A stretch of 64,000 bases of DNA, taken from NCBI GenBank assembly GCA_024516155.1, contig JAJJXM010000015.1, positions 868,001-932,000 of the forward strand, in the 5' to 3' direction. The DNA is from Pyronema omphalodes. Lineage: Eukaryota > Ascomycota > Pezizomycetes > Pezizales > Pyronemataceae. Made by a program: the position numbers and the translations under genes. Positions 1 through 10,130 of the stretch are shown here, piece by piece (the first letter of the stretch is position 1; each line of letters opens with the position of its first letter). The notes beneath the pieces are model-generated. The model was not told where the DNA came from. It was given only the letters and a program-made list of their open reading frames with translations, and did not search any database.

Positions 1-974
1 ATCGCGGTCCGGGTCGTAACGAGCCAGGCCGGGGGTGGATGTAAACGTTGATTTTGATTCCTCAAAAGCTTGTTGTTGAGGTTCTGACCAGACGAAAGGA
101 ACTCCTTTTCGTGTGAGTAACGTGAGAGGTTGGACTATCTTTGAATAGTTCTTAACGAAACGTCGATAGAAATTCGCAAAACCCAAAAAGGCTCTAACAA
201 TTTTGAGGTTTTGGGGAGATTCCCAATCCCGGACTGCAGTAATCTTCTCAGGGTCCATCTTTGTTCCTCCTGTACTGATGATGAGTCATATGTACTTTAC
301 TTCCTGCTGGTGGAACTCGCATTTCTCTGGTTTGAGGTGTAATCCCGCTTTTCCGAATGCTTCGAGGATCAATTTGACATGTTGTTTATGTTCTCGAGAT
401 TATCCGAAGAGATCAAGGTATCATCCAGATAAGCAGTACAGAATCGATCATGATAAGGTGCCAATACGTCGTTGATGAAATTCTGAAACGTTGCAGGGGC
501 ATCGGTAAGCCCACAGGGCATAACCAATCATTCGAATAATCTGTACCGGGTACGAAAAGCGGTTTTCCATTCTTCCCCATTTGCCATGCGTATTGAATTA
601 CCTGCACCCCTAATGTCGAGCTTACTGAACCACTTAGCTCTTGACAGGTTCATTAAGGTATCCTGCATCAGGGGAAGGGGGTAGCGGTTCTTAATTGTTC
701 CGGCATTGATTCCACATTAATCGACTACCAAACGCAACGAACCATCGCCTTTCTTTACGAAAAGAATGGGAGCAGCCGCTGAAGATCATGAGGCACGAAT
801 GGAACCTTTGGTAAGATTTTCATCTAACCATCGTTTCAACTCCTCCAGCTCTGGGCGTGATAGGGAGTAAAGGGGACCGAAGGGAGGCTGAAAACCATTG
901 ACGAGTAACATCGTATGATCCGACGGTCGATGGGGTGGTAACTTATCGGCGTTGACTTTTTCGAAGATTCCCAA
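1..974 (-). pseudogene. A1 pol fragment: reverse transcriptase region
   Basis: This is the RT part of the family A polyprotein, broken into several frames. The clearest stretch (786-974) encodes the segment before the RT fingers, with a PPHRPSD motif and a [13 protein letters not shown] block that are nearly identical in A2. Further left, the sequence aligns base by base with the A2 RT region (about 49500-50470), but indels and stops prevent translation; for example, the A2 segment around the YLDD box is shifted here. The protein would have been an RNA-dependent DNA polymerase acting in the virus-like particle. No functional product is expected. Confidence 0.85.
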
Positions 975-1712
975 CTACTGGTGATATTCTGGTGGTACAA
1001 TAGTCTTAAGATCTGGTGCCTCTTTCTCTGGTTGGAGGGCGGCGGTGATTTTGTTCAACGATAAGGACAATTGTTCGACTTTTCCGTAACGATTATTGGC
1101 ATTGTTTACGATACGTCGAAACGTCGTAGCTGAAATAGCACAGATCTTATTCTGTTGTTTCGGGGCAATACCCTTAACTGGGGTGGGTGTTAATGTGGTT
1201 CGGTGGGGGAGACATTTCGGTGAAGCAAATTTGATGTCCTTATCGGCGAAGTTTATTGTAACATCGTGTTTACGAAGGCATGGGATTCCTAAAACAAGGG
1301 GATAATGACCAAGCCGAGTAACGTAAGCGGTTAGTAATTCATGGTGGTCTCCTATTGTGCATTCGACTTCAACGTATTCGGTGATGTCTCCTGATGAAAT
1401 AGGTCGACCATCAAGTACTTCGACCATTTCGGAATTTTACAATTGATAACCGGGAAAGTTGTGCTGGCGTGGGAAGTGTTCGTTCATGAAAGAAATTTCT
1501 GTGCATCCGCAGTCTACGAGAGCATGAGTATCGATTTTGGTTTTGTGTTCCGTTAGTGTACATGGCACGACCAGATGATTCCCATCCAATTCGTTTTCTT
1601 GTTTACTTAACAAAGAACTAGCGGATACACAAACGATTTCCTGAGATGAAACGAAAGACGACGCAGGGGCTGGTGTAACAACAGAGCCAACAGGCTGTCG
1701 ATGGACTACTCT
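975..1712 (-). pseudogene. A1 pol fragment: aspartic protease and linker
   Basis: This is the start of the pol frame, read after a -1 shift from gag. It encodes an RRRPGKR basic patch, then the retropepsin-like core with ALVDCGCTE, then the strand around SGDITEYVEVE and the VLGIPCL segment. The catalytic triplet is Asp-Cys-Gly where most family members have Asp-Ser/Thr-Gly; A2 and all family B copies show the same Cys. A stop near 1435, between the two open stretches, breaks the frame. In an active element this protease would cleave Gag and Pol during particle maturation. Confidence 0.8.
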
Positions 1713-2824
1713 TTTCCCTGGTCGACGTCGGGGTTTGTTGGGATATCCAAAACCTCGGCGGCGGCTAGGCGGATCCTGCGGGAGTGGTTTGCTGCCAACG
1801 TAGAACATCCGTTTTTGAAATGATCGGCCGATACACAATAAAGACAAAGTCCCTTAGCCATTCGTTCATCTCGACGACGTTGGTTCTGAGCCTTTTGGGA
1901 AGCTGATAGGTCCATGGGGGCCGATCCGTAATTACCACTGTTGGTATTCGTTGGGTGGGACGCCGGGCGCGACGGCGTGGAGCTGGTACGACTGGGGCCC
2001 GAAGGAACGTGCCGTTTTGTGGTGTTTGAATGAGCTCGAATTCTAAAATCTAGCTTCATGCAAAGATCCACAAGCTTGGTGAAGTTCTGAGGTTCTGCGG
2101 CTTGGTATACAAGACTGGTCTGAAGGTCTCGAGACAGTCCACGCTTCAAATTAGCCTTCTTTGCATTCTCATCGTAGTTCAAGATAGCCATCTATCGTGG
2201 GAATTCTGCGTAATATTGGCTAAACTCCCGGTTGCCCTGTTGAAGTTTATCCAATTCCACAGATGCAGTTCCAACTTGATCAGGATCTCCAAAGGCAGCT
2301 TCCAAAGTTGCAATGAGAGCCTCAATGTCCTTAAGCTTAATCTTATCTGTAAGGACGTAAGGTTGAATTTGATTCTGGGCGTTGCCTTCGAGACATCGGT
2401 AAGTGTAACGTAGCTTATGTTGATCATTGGTAAAATGGGAGGAGTCTCCGGCGAGCTTGGATCTGACTTTCGAAATGGAGTTCAAGAGTTCCTTGCGTTC
2501 ACCAGAAAACTCAGATGGGTGGGGTAATTCGATATGATGGGTATTCGGAAGGGGACCGTTTTCGGTAAGGGCTTGTAGAAGTCGAACGGAGGCATTGGCG
2601 CTTTCGAGATCCCTCTCCAAATCGGAAATTCGTTGGGCATAGAGGGAGTTATCGTTTCGAGCTTCTGTTAGTTCGACTCGAAGGTCGTCTCTAAGTTGAA
2701 AGTCTCTTCCGTATTCCTTTACGGCGTTGCGGACCAGTTTAATCTTCGTGGGGTCCTGTTGGACCTCCAGCGTTTTGGCTTCGTTGAGGTACAGGGCCAC
2801 AACGACATTGTCCTTTTGGTCCAT
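1706..2824 (-). pseudogene. A1 gag with an internal stop
   Basis: This is the capsid/nucleocapsid gene of A1. It starts with MDQKDNVVVALYLNE, continues through a coiled-coil segment (about residues 40-85) and a capsid region, and ends in a zinc knuckle of form CLYCVSADHFKNGC. An in-frame TAG near 2190 (LMAILNY in A2 reads stop-MAILNY here) splits it into 210- and 161-codon halves. The A2 copy of this gene is uninterrupted at 372 codons. The gag stop lies just after the frameshift heptamer at 1712-1718. Confidence 0.85.
1712..1718 (-). other. -1 ribosomal frameshift heptamer G_GGA_AAA (A1)
   Basis: On the minus strand the gag codons read CAG GGA AAA GAG TAG, so GGGAAAA sits in the X_XXY_YYZ phase two codons before the gag stop. 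The protease/pol frame is exactly -1 relative to gag. The same arrangement occurs in A2. Confidence 0.7.
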
Positions 2825-3067
2825 TTCAGGGGTTTAACGGAGGAGCCCGATGTTGGTTTCATCGTTGTATTGAATTCGAGTTGCTGAGTATTCGTTTCCG
2901 AGTTGTCGAGCAATTACGATTTCGTCAAGCACGACGGGGTTTTCGAGGGAACGGAACATCGGTAGCAGATTGATGAATTCGTAGAACCAGGGGTTGTGAA
3001 GCATGTAAAGCGTGTTGTAATCTGGAGTTGACAGTAGAGGCGGCAGGTCTTGATTAAACAGTTATGT
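2825..3067 (-). other. A1 untranslated leader between LTR and gag
   Basis: This is a 243-bp leader, equal in length to that of A2 (52341-52583). The first bases after the LTR do not begin with the TGG expected of a tRNA primer-binding site. No conserved ORF is supported here. Confidence 0.6.
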
Positions 3068-3423
3068 TGTAACGGCGAACATGGGAGAGATAGCTGATGG
3101 AGAACCTGAGGGCTCTTCTCAATTATTCTCTCTTAAGTCCAATGAAGATATCCTTATAATAACTTCAACGTTAGAAACTCTTAAGCTGTGTCGAGCATCA
3201 ACTTAGAGATTTCTGTGTTTAGAAGTTCAAGGAAACAAACAAAGATTTCAAGGGACAAAGAGATCCAAAGATGGGGACGAAGACGAGGACGTAAACGATG
3301 ACGTAAACAAAAATCGACAAAGTATTTGAATGTGTAAATAAACAAATAACTGTGTAAGGAGAAAAGAAAAACGAAATAAACAAACAATCAAACAATCCGC
3401 TTATATACAATTTTACCTCCTTA
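3068..3423 (-). repeat. Extra partial family A LTR (3' end only)
   Basis: It begins TGTAACGGCG, as other family A LTR inner ends do, and matches the first 356 bp of the adjacent LTR. It stops just beyond the TATATAAGCGG box on the minus strand, where the full LTR (3424-4563) begins. In element orientation this is a duplicated R-U5 segment placed after the complete LTR. Confidence 0.8.
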
Positions 3424-4563
3424 CTGTAATGGCGAACAAGGGAGAGATAGCTGACGGAGAACCTGAGGGCTCTTCTCAATTATTCACTCTTGAGTTCAAT
3501 GAAGATAACCTTATAATAACTTCAACGTTAGAAACTCTTAAGCTGTGTCAAGCATCAACTTAGAGACTTTCTAAGTTTAGAAGTTTAAGGAAATAAACAA
3601 AGATTTCAAGGGACAAAGAGATCCAAGAACGGGGACAAGAACGGGGACGTAAACAAAGATTTCGACAAAGTATTTGAATTTGTAAATAAACAAATAACTG
3701 TGTAAGGAGAAAAGAAAAACAAAATAAACAAACAAAGAAACAATCCTGTTATATACAATTTTTCCTCCTTACACGCCGAGCCACTATTTGCAGATGTTTC
3801 CCAAAAAAGAACTAAGTAAACAACGCGGTCGCGGTTGCGCGTTCTAGACGCGCTAACGCGTTCGCACCAAATTAGCGTGTTTGCGTGCACAGCCTCGTCG
3901 CGCACTCGTTAGCGTGTCTCGCGTGTGCGATAGCGTAACTCCCGTGCGCGGTAGCGTACTTCGCCTGCGCGCTAGCGTAACCCTAAGCGTAGTCACGCGC
4001 GCGCTTCCGTAACCCTAATCGTGCGCGTGCCTCCATAACCCTAACCCTAGCTGTGCGCGTACGGTCACAAACCTAACCCTAGTTTGTTTGTGTGCGGGTG
4101 CAACCCTAACCCGAGTCACGTGAATCCAGATCAGCTGCGATTGGAAAGATGGTGCAATACTGATAAGGTCACATGACTAGATCTTATCTTATCGATAAGA
4201 TGATCGTGCCCTAGCCCTAGTCACGTGTGCGCACATTAGTAGACCAGTGCGCGTGTATACTGATCTACTACTGATTAGAACACGTGACCGATCTGATCTA
4301 ATCGGATAAGATGATCGGTAGACCGTAGGTATGGAATTTCTGAAAAGGGATCCGAGCAGACCCCTAACCCTGGGGATAGGTCACGTGACCTTTTTGACAA
4401 TTTGGGAATTGAGCGTAACCCTAACCCAGGAGAGAGACGAGTGATGATCGAAGACCGAAGGATAATAGAAATAAATAAACCAACGAGTGCTGAATAATGA
4501 AGCGAATGATAATAGGTGAATGAATGACAAGGAGGTGAAAGGTAATAATCTGGAGCTATGACA
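3424..4563 (-). repeat. Family A LTR (5' LTR of A1)
   Basis: It runs from TGTAATGGCG to the terminal ACA at 4563 and is about 1140 bp, matching the LTR at 46326-47464. It contains the TATA box (minus strand TATATAA, near 3750), many CCCTAA units, GATA sites and CACGTG boxes between about 3970 and 4440. The sequence after 4563 is unrelated. Confidence 0.9.
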
Positions 4564-5451
4564 ACCGCCACAAGGATTTTTCAATCGGAAGAATTTTCGG
4601 AATCATTTTTGAAAAATAACGGTTGGAGAACAACTCCTGAATGAGGACTAGCCGCCTCACATTAGCTCTGCACTGAATTCACTTGAAAGGCCAATACATT
4701 TAAATTCACGTGATTGTCCACATTAATAGCACCACAATTGAAACAAGTCACACGGATGATGAACATTCCTTGAGATACAGACATGATTTCCTTGGTATTA
4801 AGGTGACATCCAGTCCGATCATTTTATCTTCATCTATTTCAAATGCCCTATCACCAGGGCCTGGTGTCGGAAGATTCTTGAAACCTATTGTATACATCAA
4901 AATGTGATATTTTTGCGTTAAATTTCCTGAAGGTGGTTTTGTAAAATAGTTGCTGACTGAATATGGCTGATCCCAGAGGGAATCAGGCATCGGGGGTGGC
5001 CCCACGAAGTTGCTACAATAAAGTTAACACGTATTCCCACACTCAGTATCTATTAGTGGAATTCTTACTCAGCGTTGGTTCCTTAGAATCCTATGAAAAT
5101 GCATCGGCCTGGATAGGTGTCAGCCATCTGATGCTTGCAGGAATGATTGGCGCGGTTGTGGTAGAATCCGCGATTTGTCCTAGCTCACCTGAATTGCGTA
5201 TTCAAATATGCAATTCTTTCCGGCAAAGACTGTACCTGTTACTTGATGAGCACTTTGTCCATGGTGCCCGGATCGGAAACCCCCGCGGCAGAGTCATCGA
5301 CTTCCACCTCCACGGAAAAAAAAAAAAAAGATTCCTGACAAACTTCCGGATCCGAAGAGAAAGAATACTGAATACCAAGCGAGATAGAAAGCCAAGGGAA
5401 TGTTCAGGGCGAATTCAACCCCTCGAGCGGCGTCAAGGGACGAGCTCCTGG
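4564..5451. other. Unassigned sequence left of element B2
   Basis: This 888-bp stretch is not LTR-like and has no recognisable host gene. It has an open frame from 4963 (plus strand) running into the B2 LTR, whose product I do not recognise, and a 14-15 base A run near 5320. After the A run one frame reads a KIPDKLPDPKRKNTEYQA segment, which vaguely recalls the start of capsid domains in retroelement Gag proteins, but an in-frame TAG follows. It may be an old retroelement remnant. Confidence 0.4.
5447..5451. repeat. Target-site duplication of B2 (CCTGG)
   Basis: CCTGG immediately precedes the B2 left LTR and recurs at 17972-17976 right after the B2 right LTR. This proves that 5452-17971 was once a single insertion, although its middle has been rearranged. 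Confidence 0.9.
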
Positions 5452-5860
5452 TGTCAAGGAACTAAGAACGGATGTTCGAAGAACACACTGAACACTACCG
5501 GCAGGGAGGGACTAGGCGGGTTCCGGGATACGGGAACGGAAGACAAGGACCGAAGTGCACGACAGACAGACAGCCCACGAGACAAGGACAGGGACAAGGA
5601 CAAGAATGACGTGAGGCTTGAGAGAGGAGTCTTTATTTAAAGGACAAGGGAAAAACACAAGACGTTCGATGGAGAACTCAACGACGGGGAGGCAAGCCTC
5701 CTTATGTACAAAGGGCGGCCAGCGCTCCTGCTGGGCTGTCATCCAACATAGCTACATGACAGCTTCCGTTCTCCATCATTTCACCTGCGGCGCCACAGCT
5801 CTCCAGCTCATGGTAAGTCATCCATCATCAGTCAGTCCAACAACAACAACGGCACGGCAC
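5452..5860 (-). repeat. B2 left LTR, first segment
   Basis: It starts TGTCAAGGAAC and matches the B2 right LTR up to the GGCAC at 5856-5860, where B1 was inserted. The remainder resumes at 12270. Confidence 0.9.
5856..5860. repeat. Target-site duplication of B1 (GGCAC)
   Basis: GGCAC is repeated at 12270-12274, directly after the B1 right LTR. Confidence 0.95.
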
Positions 5861-6390
5861 TGTCAGGGACACGAGAACGGACGTTCAAGGGACACACTGA
5901 ACACTACCGGAAAGAGAGACTAGGCAGGTTCCGGAACGGGGAACGGCAGGACAAGGACCGAAGTGCTCGTCAGACGGACGGCACACTAAACAGGGACAGG
6001 GACAAGGACAAGAGTGACGTAGGACTTAGGAGAGGAATTCGTATATTAGGAGTCAGGAGAAGACACAAGACGTTCGATGGAGAATCTCGACAACGGGGAG
6101 GCAAGCCTCCTTATGTACAAAGGGGGCGGCCAGCACTCTTGCTGGGCCGTCATACAATCATCGCTACATGAGCTTCCGTTCTCCATCGATCCAACTGCGA
6201 CGCCACAGCTCTCCAGCTCGTGGTACGTCATCCATCATCAATCAGTCTCTCAGTCAACATGGCACGGCACACACAACAACACAACAACACAACGGCAACA
6301 CAACACGGCAAGACAACGGCACGATGTCGATCAACAACCACGACCACATGATGACGCAACACAACGGCTCGTCAGCCGTGTGCCGTGACA
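5861..6390 (-). repeat. B1 left LTR (3' LTR)
   Basis: It runs TGTCAGGGAC to GTGCCGTGACA, 530 bp. It holds TGACGT motifs, a CAACA-rich stretch, the terminal palindrome CGGCTCGTCAGCCG and the palindrome GGAGGCAAGCCTCC beside a TATA-like box. Confidence 0.95.
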
Positions 6391-6400
6391 GTACCCCCTC
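6391..6400 (-). other. B1 polypurine tract
   Basis: The minus strand reads GAGGGGGTAC directly before the 3' LTR. This is the usual position of the plus-strand DNA primer. Confidence 0.8.
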
Positions 6401-6401
6401 G

Positions 6402-9400
6402 TTAGGCTCGAGTTCCTACGAGAGGAGAAGGTTTGTCTGGGTATAGCTGGTGAAATCTCTCAGCGGCCTCAGTTTCGGATAGGTTCGTTTCCGGTTCCCA
6501 GGTTGGGGAGTCATGGCCGGTCCACTTGACGAGGTACTGCAGGTTTCCTCTTGACCAACGGCTATCCAGAATTTCATCCACGAACCATTCTTCTTCGCCG
6601 TCTACTACTACCGGTAGGGGCGGTGGAATAATCTGGCCAGGGCGGGGGTCCGAAGGGGCTGGGTTTAGTAGGGATATGGGGAAGGTCCTGTGGTGTTTCA
6701 TGGTCTCCGGTATATCCAATTCATAGGCGTGGGATCCAATAGGCCGTAACACGGTGAAGGGGCCTAGGTGTTTATTTTCTAGTTTCTTTGAGGGGCGGCG
6801 GGTTCTTAGGTTGCGGGCGTCCAGCCATACCAGGTCTCCTGGTTTGAAGACCGGCGCGGGGAGTCGGGAATTGTCGGCGGCTTCTATGTGGCGGGCTTGG
6901 GCGTATTTCATTTCCGAACGTAAGACGTCATGGATGTGTGACATCCTTTCCGCTACCTCGTTTGCTTTCACTTCCTCAGGGTTGTCGGTCCTGATTTCCA
7001 GTTCGAAAGAGCACTTGGGGTGTCGACCATATATAGCGTAGAACGGAGACAGCGACGTCGTATCCGATACTTGGTTATTTGCAGCAAATTCTGCCAGTTG
7101 TAAAAATTTCTTCCCATCGTCTTGTAAATAACAGACGTACGCGCGGAGATATTGCTCCGTAACCGCGTTAATTCTCTCTGTTTGACCGTCGGTTTGGGGA
7201 TGAAAGGCCGTACTCGTGGCAATTTCGATACCCATGCAATTCGCCAAGTGTTTCCAGAAATGGGCCACAAATTGCGGACCGCGGTCGGACACTACTGTGT
7301 CTGGCAGGCCGTGTAGTTTGAACACATTTTCCAGGAAGAGTTGCGCGAAGCCTTCTGCGTCTATCGTGGAATGGCAGGGCACCAAGTGCCGCTGTTTCGT
7401 TAGTCGGCAAACGATCGCACATATTGCGTCGAAGCCTTCTGATGTCGGTAGTCCAGTAACAAAATCCACCGATATATTCTGCCAAGGGTGGTGCGGAACC
7501 GGTAGGGGCTTCAGGGTTCCATAGGGTGCGTGGCGGGTAGCCTTTGTTCTTTTACAGGTGTGGCAATTTCGGACGAATTGGTCCACATCTTTTCTCATCG
7601 AGGGCCAGTAATAATTCCTGGCGAGGAGTTCGAAAGTCTTCGCACGGCCCGGGTGTCCCATGGTGGGGGGGTCGTGGTGATCTTGCAGTAGTTTCAATCG
7701 TAGCTTATCCAGCGCGGGGACATAGAGGCAATCTCGGTAGTACAATCTGTTTTCTAACACGGAGCAATCGGCGAGCGATATGTCCTTACAGATTTGTGTA
7801 CCGTCTTCCAGCATTCCCAACACTCGGTTGGGGAATGAATCTGTCTTGTAGCCCTCTGTGAACAGGAGGTCTACTTCGGAAGGTGCGAGTTTCATTGGCG
7901 GGGTCATGCATAACTGAAAGTTCTGTGGCTTCAGAACAGCTTGCTGGTTCGCCAGTATGCGTTCGTCTCCCTCTTCCGGGAGGTCGGCGGCTCTTCTTGT
8001 CAGGGCGTCCGGTTTTCCTCCCAACGTACCCGGTCGATAGGTGATCACAAAGTTAAACCGAGACAGGAACTCGGACCAGCGTGCTTGTCGTCTATTCAGC
8101 AGCTTTGTCGTCATAAAGTATTCAAGATTCTTGTGATCCGTCAATACTTTTATAGGGAAGGCGGAGCCCTCTAAGTGGGGACGCCATTCCTCAAAACAAC
8201 GAACTATTGCCAGTAGTTCCTTGTCGTAGATTTCGTAGTTGCATTCTGCCGGGGAATGCTTCTTGGAATAAAATGCGACGGGGTGTAACACGTTATCGTC
8301 GTCGTATTGTGATAAAACTCCAGCGGACACATGGTCAGATGCGTCTGTTTCTACTACAATCGGTTTCTCGTAGTCGAAGTGCTTGAGGATGGGTGCTGAT
8401 GTAAATGCGTCCTTCAGTCGGTCGAAGGCGTTCTGCTGGTCTTTACCCCAGACAAAGGGGATTGCTTTACCATCTTTCTTTTTGGTCAGAGCTGTAAGCG
8501 GGGAGACCACTTTTGAGTAGTCTTTGATAAATCTTCGGTAGAAATTCGCGAAGCCCAGGAACTCTTGGACCTGTTTCAAATTGGTTGGTTCCTTCCAATC
8601 TCTCACTGTGGCTACTTTGGAATCCATCATGCGTGCGCCGTCGCGGCCGATGTTGTAGCCCAGGTACTGTACTTCCGCCTTAGCAAACTTACACTTCTCT
8701 GGCTTCAAGTGCAGTTTTTCTTGTTTGAGTCGTTCCAAGATCTTTCGGACGTGTGCGGTGTGATCGGACTTTGTTTCGGAGAATACGAGGATATCGTCCA
8801 AGTATGCCGTACAAAACTGGTCTAGGTATGGTCTCAGGACATCATTTATAAATGCCTGGAAATCGGCAGGCGCGTTGGTGAGCCCAAAAGGCATCACTTT
8901 CGATTCAAACAGGCCGTACCGTGTGCGGAAGGCCGTCTTCCATTCTTCGCCCTCTGCCATTCTGATAAGATTATAAGCGCTGCGGACATCAAGGGTCGTA
9001 AAGTATTGAGCTTTGGAAAGATTCATCATCGTTTCCTGTATCAATGGCAGCGGGTACCGGTTCTTCTCGGTACCTTCATTCAGTCTTCGGTAATCGACAC
9101 ACAGGCGTAGGGATCCGTCTGATTTTTTCACGAATAATATCGGCGAGGCGGCTGGTGATTGGGAGCGTTGTATAAATCCTTTCTCCAAATTCTCATCGAG
9201 CCATGTTTTCAGCGTCTGCAACTCGTTGCGTGACAGCGAGTATAACGGGCCAAAGGGCGGAACGAATCCCTCTTTCAGTGGGATCTTGTGGTCGTAGGGT
9301 CGGTGCGGGGGAAGTTCCTTGGCGTTGACCTCCTTGAATAAATCGAGGTAGTCATGATACTCCTCGGGGATCATGTCTTTCAGTTCGTCGTCCGTGAGGG

Positions 9401-10130
9401 GGGGCTTGTCTTGTAGGGCGACGGTGATCTCGTCCAACGATAGCGAGAACACTGTCAGGCTTTCGTCTTCTACCATTTCCTTGAAGTCGGTGATGGTTAG
9501 ACTTGAGATCTCTATTGGGGGTTCGTCCGGGGGGTCGGGGGCCGAGTCTTCCAACTCCGGCAAGGGGTTTGTGTCGGGCTCGTGGACAGCGGGAGGGGGC
9601 CTCGAGTCCAGGACCTCGACACCGGTTGTGCTCACAGGCAACGGGGTGCAGTTCCTTAGGCAGTATTTGGAGTCGAAGCTTACAGTGTTGGAACTGAAGC
9701 TTATGGTTACATCGTGTTTTTTCAACCAGGGGATACCCAACACCACCGGGTAGTGACCCAGCTTGGTGACAAACATGGGTAGGGTTTCCGAGTGACCATT
9801 GATGGTACACTCTACTTGGGCGAGGTGTGTTATTTTTCCTGAGGATATGGGGCGGCCGTTGATAACTTCGACCGTTCGGGCGGTGGATAGGGGCGTTAGG
9901 GGGAGTTTGTGATGGCGGGCGAAATTGCGGTCAACAAAGGCGATACCAGTGGCGCCGCAGTCAACGAGCGCTACTGTTTTCACGGAGCGGTTATTGGAAA
10001 ACAAGGAACAGGAGAGGACAAGGTGTTTGCATTCTAACTTTCCAGTAAAACTTGCGCCCGATAATAGCAATGTATCAGCAATAATATTCCCACCAGCGGC
10101 AGAGCCATCTTCTTGCAGCTGGTTTATTCT
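6402..10130 (-). CDS. pol: B1 Pol polyprotein: protease, RT, RNase H, integrase, chromodomain
   Basis: This is an uninterrupted frame of about 1240 codons, entered by a -1 shift at the heptamer 10130-10136. Counting from the first Met (10070), the protease Asp is residue 37 in VDCGATG, the RT YLDD box is near residue 423, and RNase H has TDASD near 573 and YDKELLAI after it. The integrase zinc domain starts near 803 (HHDPPTMGHPG then CHTC), followed by DDE core motifs VDFVTG, SDRGPQF and TDGQTERIN. A chromodomain ([11 protein letters not shown], then YLVKWTG) ends the protein. It would copy the RNA to DNA and insert it; the chromodomain is known in this clade to bind modified histone tails. 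All catalytic residues I can check are present except that the protease has Cys in the usual Ser/Thr place. Confidence 0.95.
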   Translation of the reverse strand, partial: RINQLQEDGSAAGGNIIADTLLLSGASFTGKLECKHLVLSCSLFSNNRSVKTVALVDCGATGIAFVDRNFARHHKLPLTPLSTARTVEVINGRPISSGKITHLAQVECTINGHSETLPMFVTKLGHYPVVLGIPWLKKHDVTISFSSNTVSFDSKYCLRNCTPLPVSTTGVEVLDSRPPPAVHEPDTNPLPELEDSAPDPPDEPPIEISSLTITDFKEMVEDESLTVFSLSLDEITVALQDKPPLTDDELKDMIPEEYHDYLDLFKEVNAKELPPHRPYDHKIPLKEGFVPPFGPLYSLSRNELQTLKTWLDENLEKGFIQRSQSPAASPILFVKKSDGSLRLCVDYRRLNEGTEKNRYPLPLIQETMMNLSKAQYFTTLDVRSAYNLIRMAEGEEWKTAFRTRYGLFESKVMPFGLTNAPADFQAFINDVLRPYLDQFCTAYLDDILVFSETKSDHTAHVRKILERLKQEKLHLKPEKCKFAKAEVQYLGYNIGRDGARMMDSKVATVRDWKEPTNLKQVQEFLGFANFYRRFIKDYSKVVSPLTALTKKKDGKAIPFVWGKDQQNAFDRLKDAFTSAPILKHFDYEKPIVVETDASDHVSAGVLSQYDDDNVLHPVAFYSKKHSPAECNYEIYDKELLAIVRCFEEWRPHLEGSAFPIKVLTDHKNLEYFMTTKLLNRRQARWSEFLSRFNFVITYRPGTLGGKPDALTRRAADLPEEGDERILANQQAVLKPQNFQLCMTPPMKLAPSEVDLLFTEGYKTDSFPNRVLGMLEDGTQICKDISLADCSVLENRLYYRDCLYVPALDKLRLKLLQDHHDPPTMGHPGRAKTFELLARNYYWPSMRKDVDQFVRNCHTCKRTKATRHAPYGTLKPLPVPHHPWQNISVDFVTGLPTSEGFDAICAIVCRLTKQRHLVPCHSTIDAEGFAQLFLENVFKLHGLPDTVVSDRGPQFVAHFWKHLANCMGIEIATSTAFHPQTDGQTERINAVTEQYLRAYVCYLQDDGKKFLQLAEFAANNQVSDTTSLSPFYAIYGRHPKCSFELEIRTDNPEEVKANEVAERMSHIHDVLRSEMKYAQARHIEAADNSRLPAPVFKPGDLVWLDARNLRTRRPSKKLENKHLGPFTVLRPIGSHAYELDIPETMKHHRTFPISLLNPAPSDPRPGQIIPPPLPVVVDGEEEWFVDEILDSRWSRGNLQYLVKWTGHDSPTWEPETNLSETEAAERFHQLYPDKPSPLVGTRA

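Larger units (their letters stand above)
1..4563 (-). mobile_element. Family A Ty3/gypsy element A1, decayed, cut by window start
   Basis: This is a minus-strand chromovirus copy. From right to left it has a full LTR, an extra partial LTR, a 243-bp leader, gag, protease and the start of RT; the rest lies beyond position 1. It is collinear with copy A2 (46326-53681), which served as the internal reference. Gag and pol carry stop codons and small indels, so the copy is dead. No target-site duplication can be checked because the other end is missing. Confidence 0.9.

Noticed and set aside
7544..7861. Antisense ORFs of about 100 codons over integrase, seen in most family B copies
   Set aside because: They mirror the conserved pol frame and have no start context or independent conservation.
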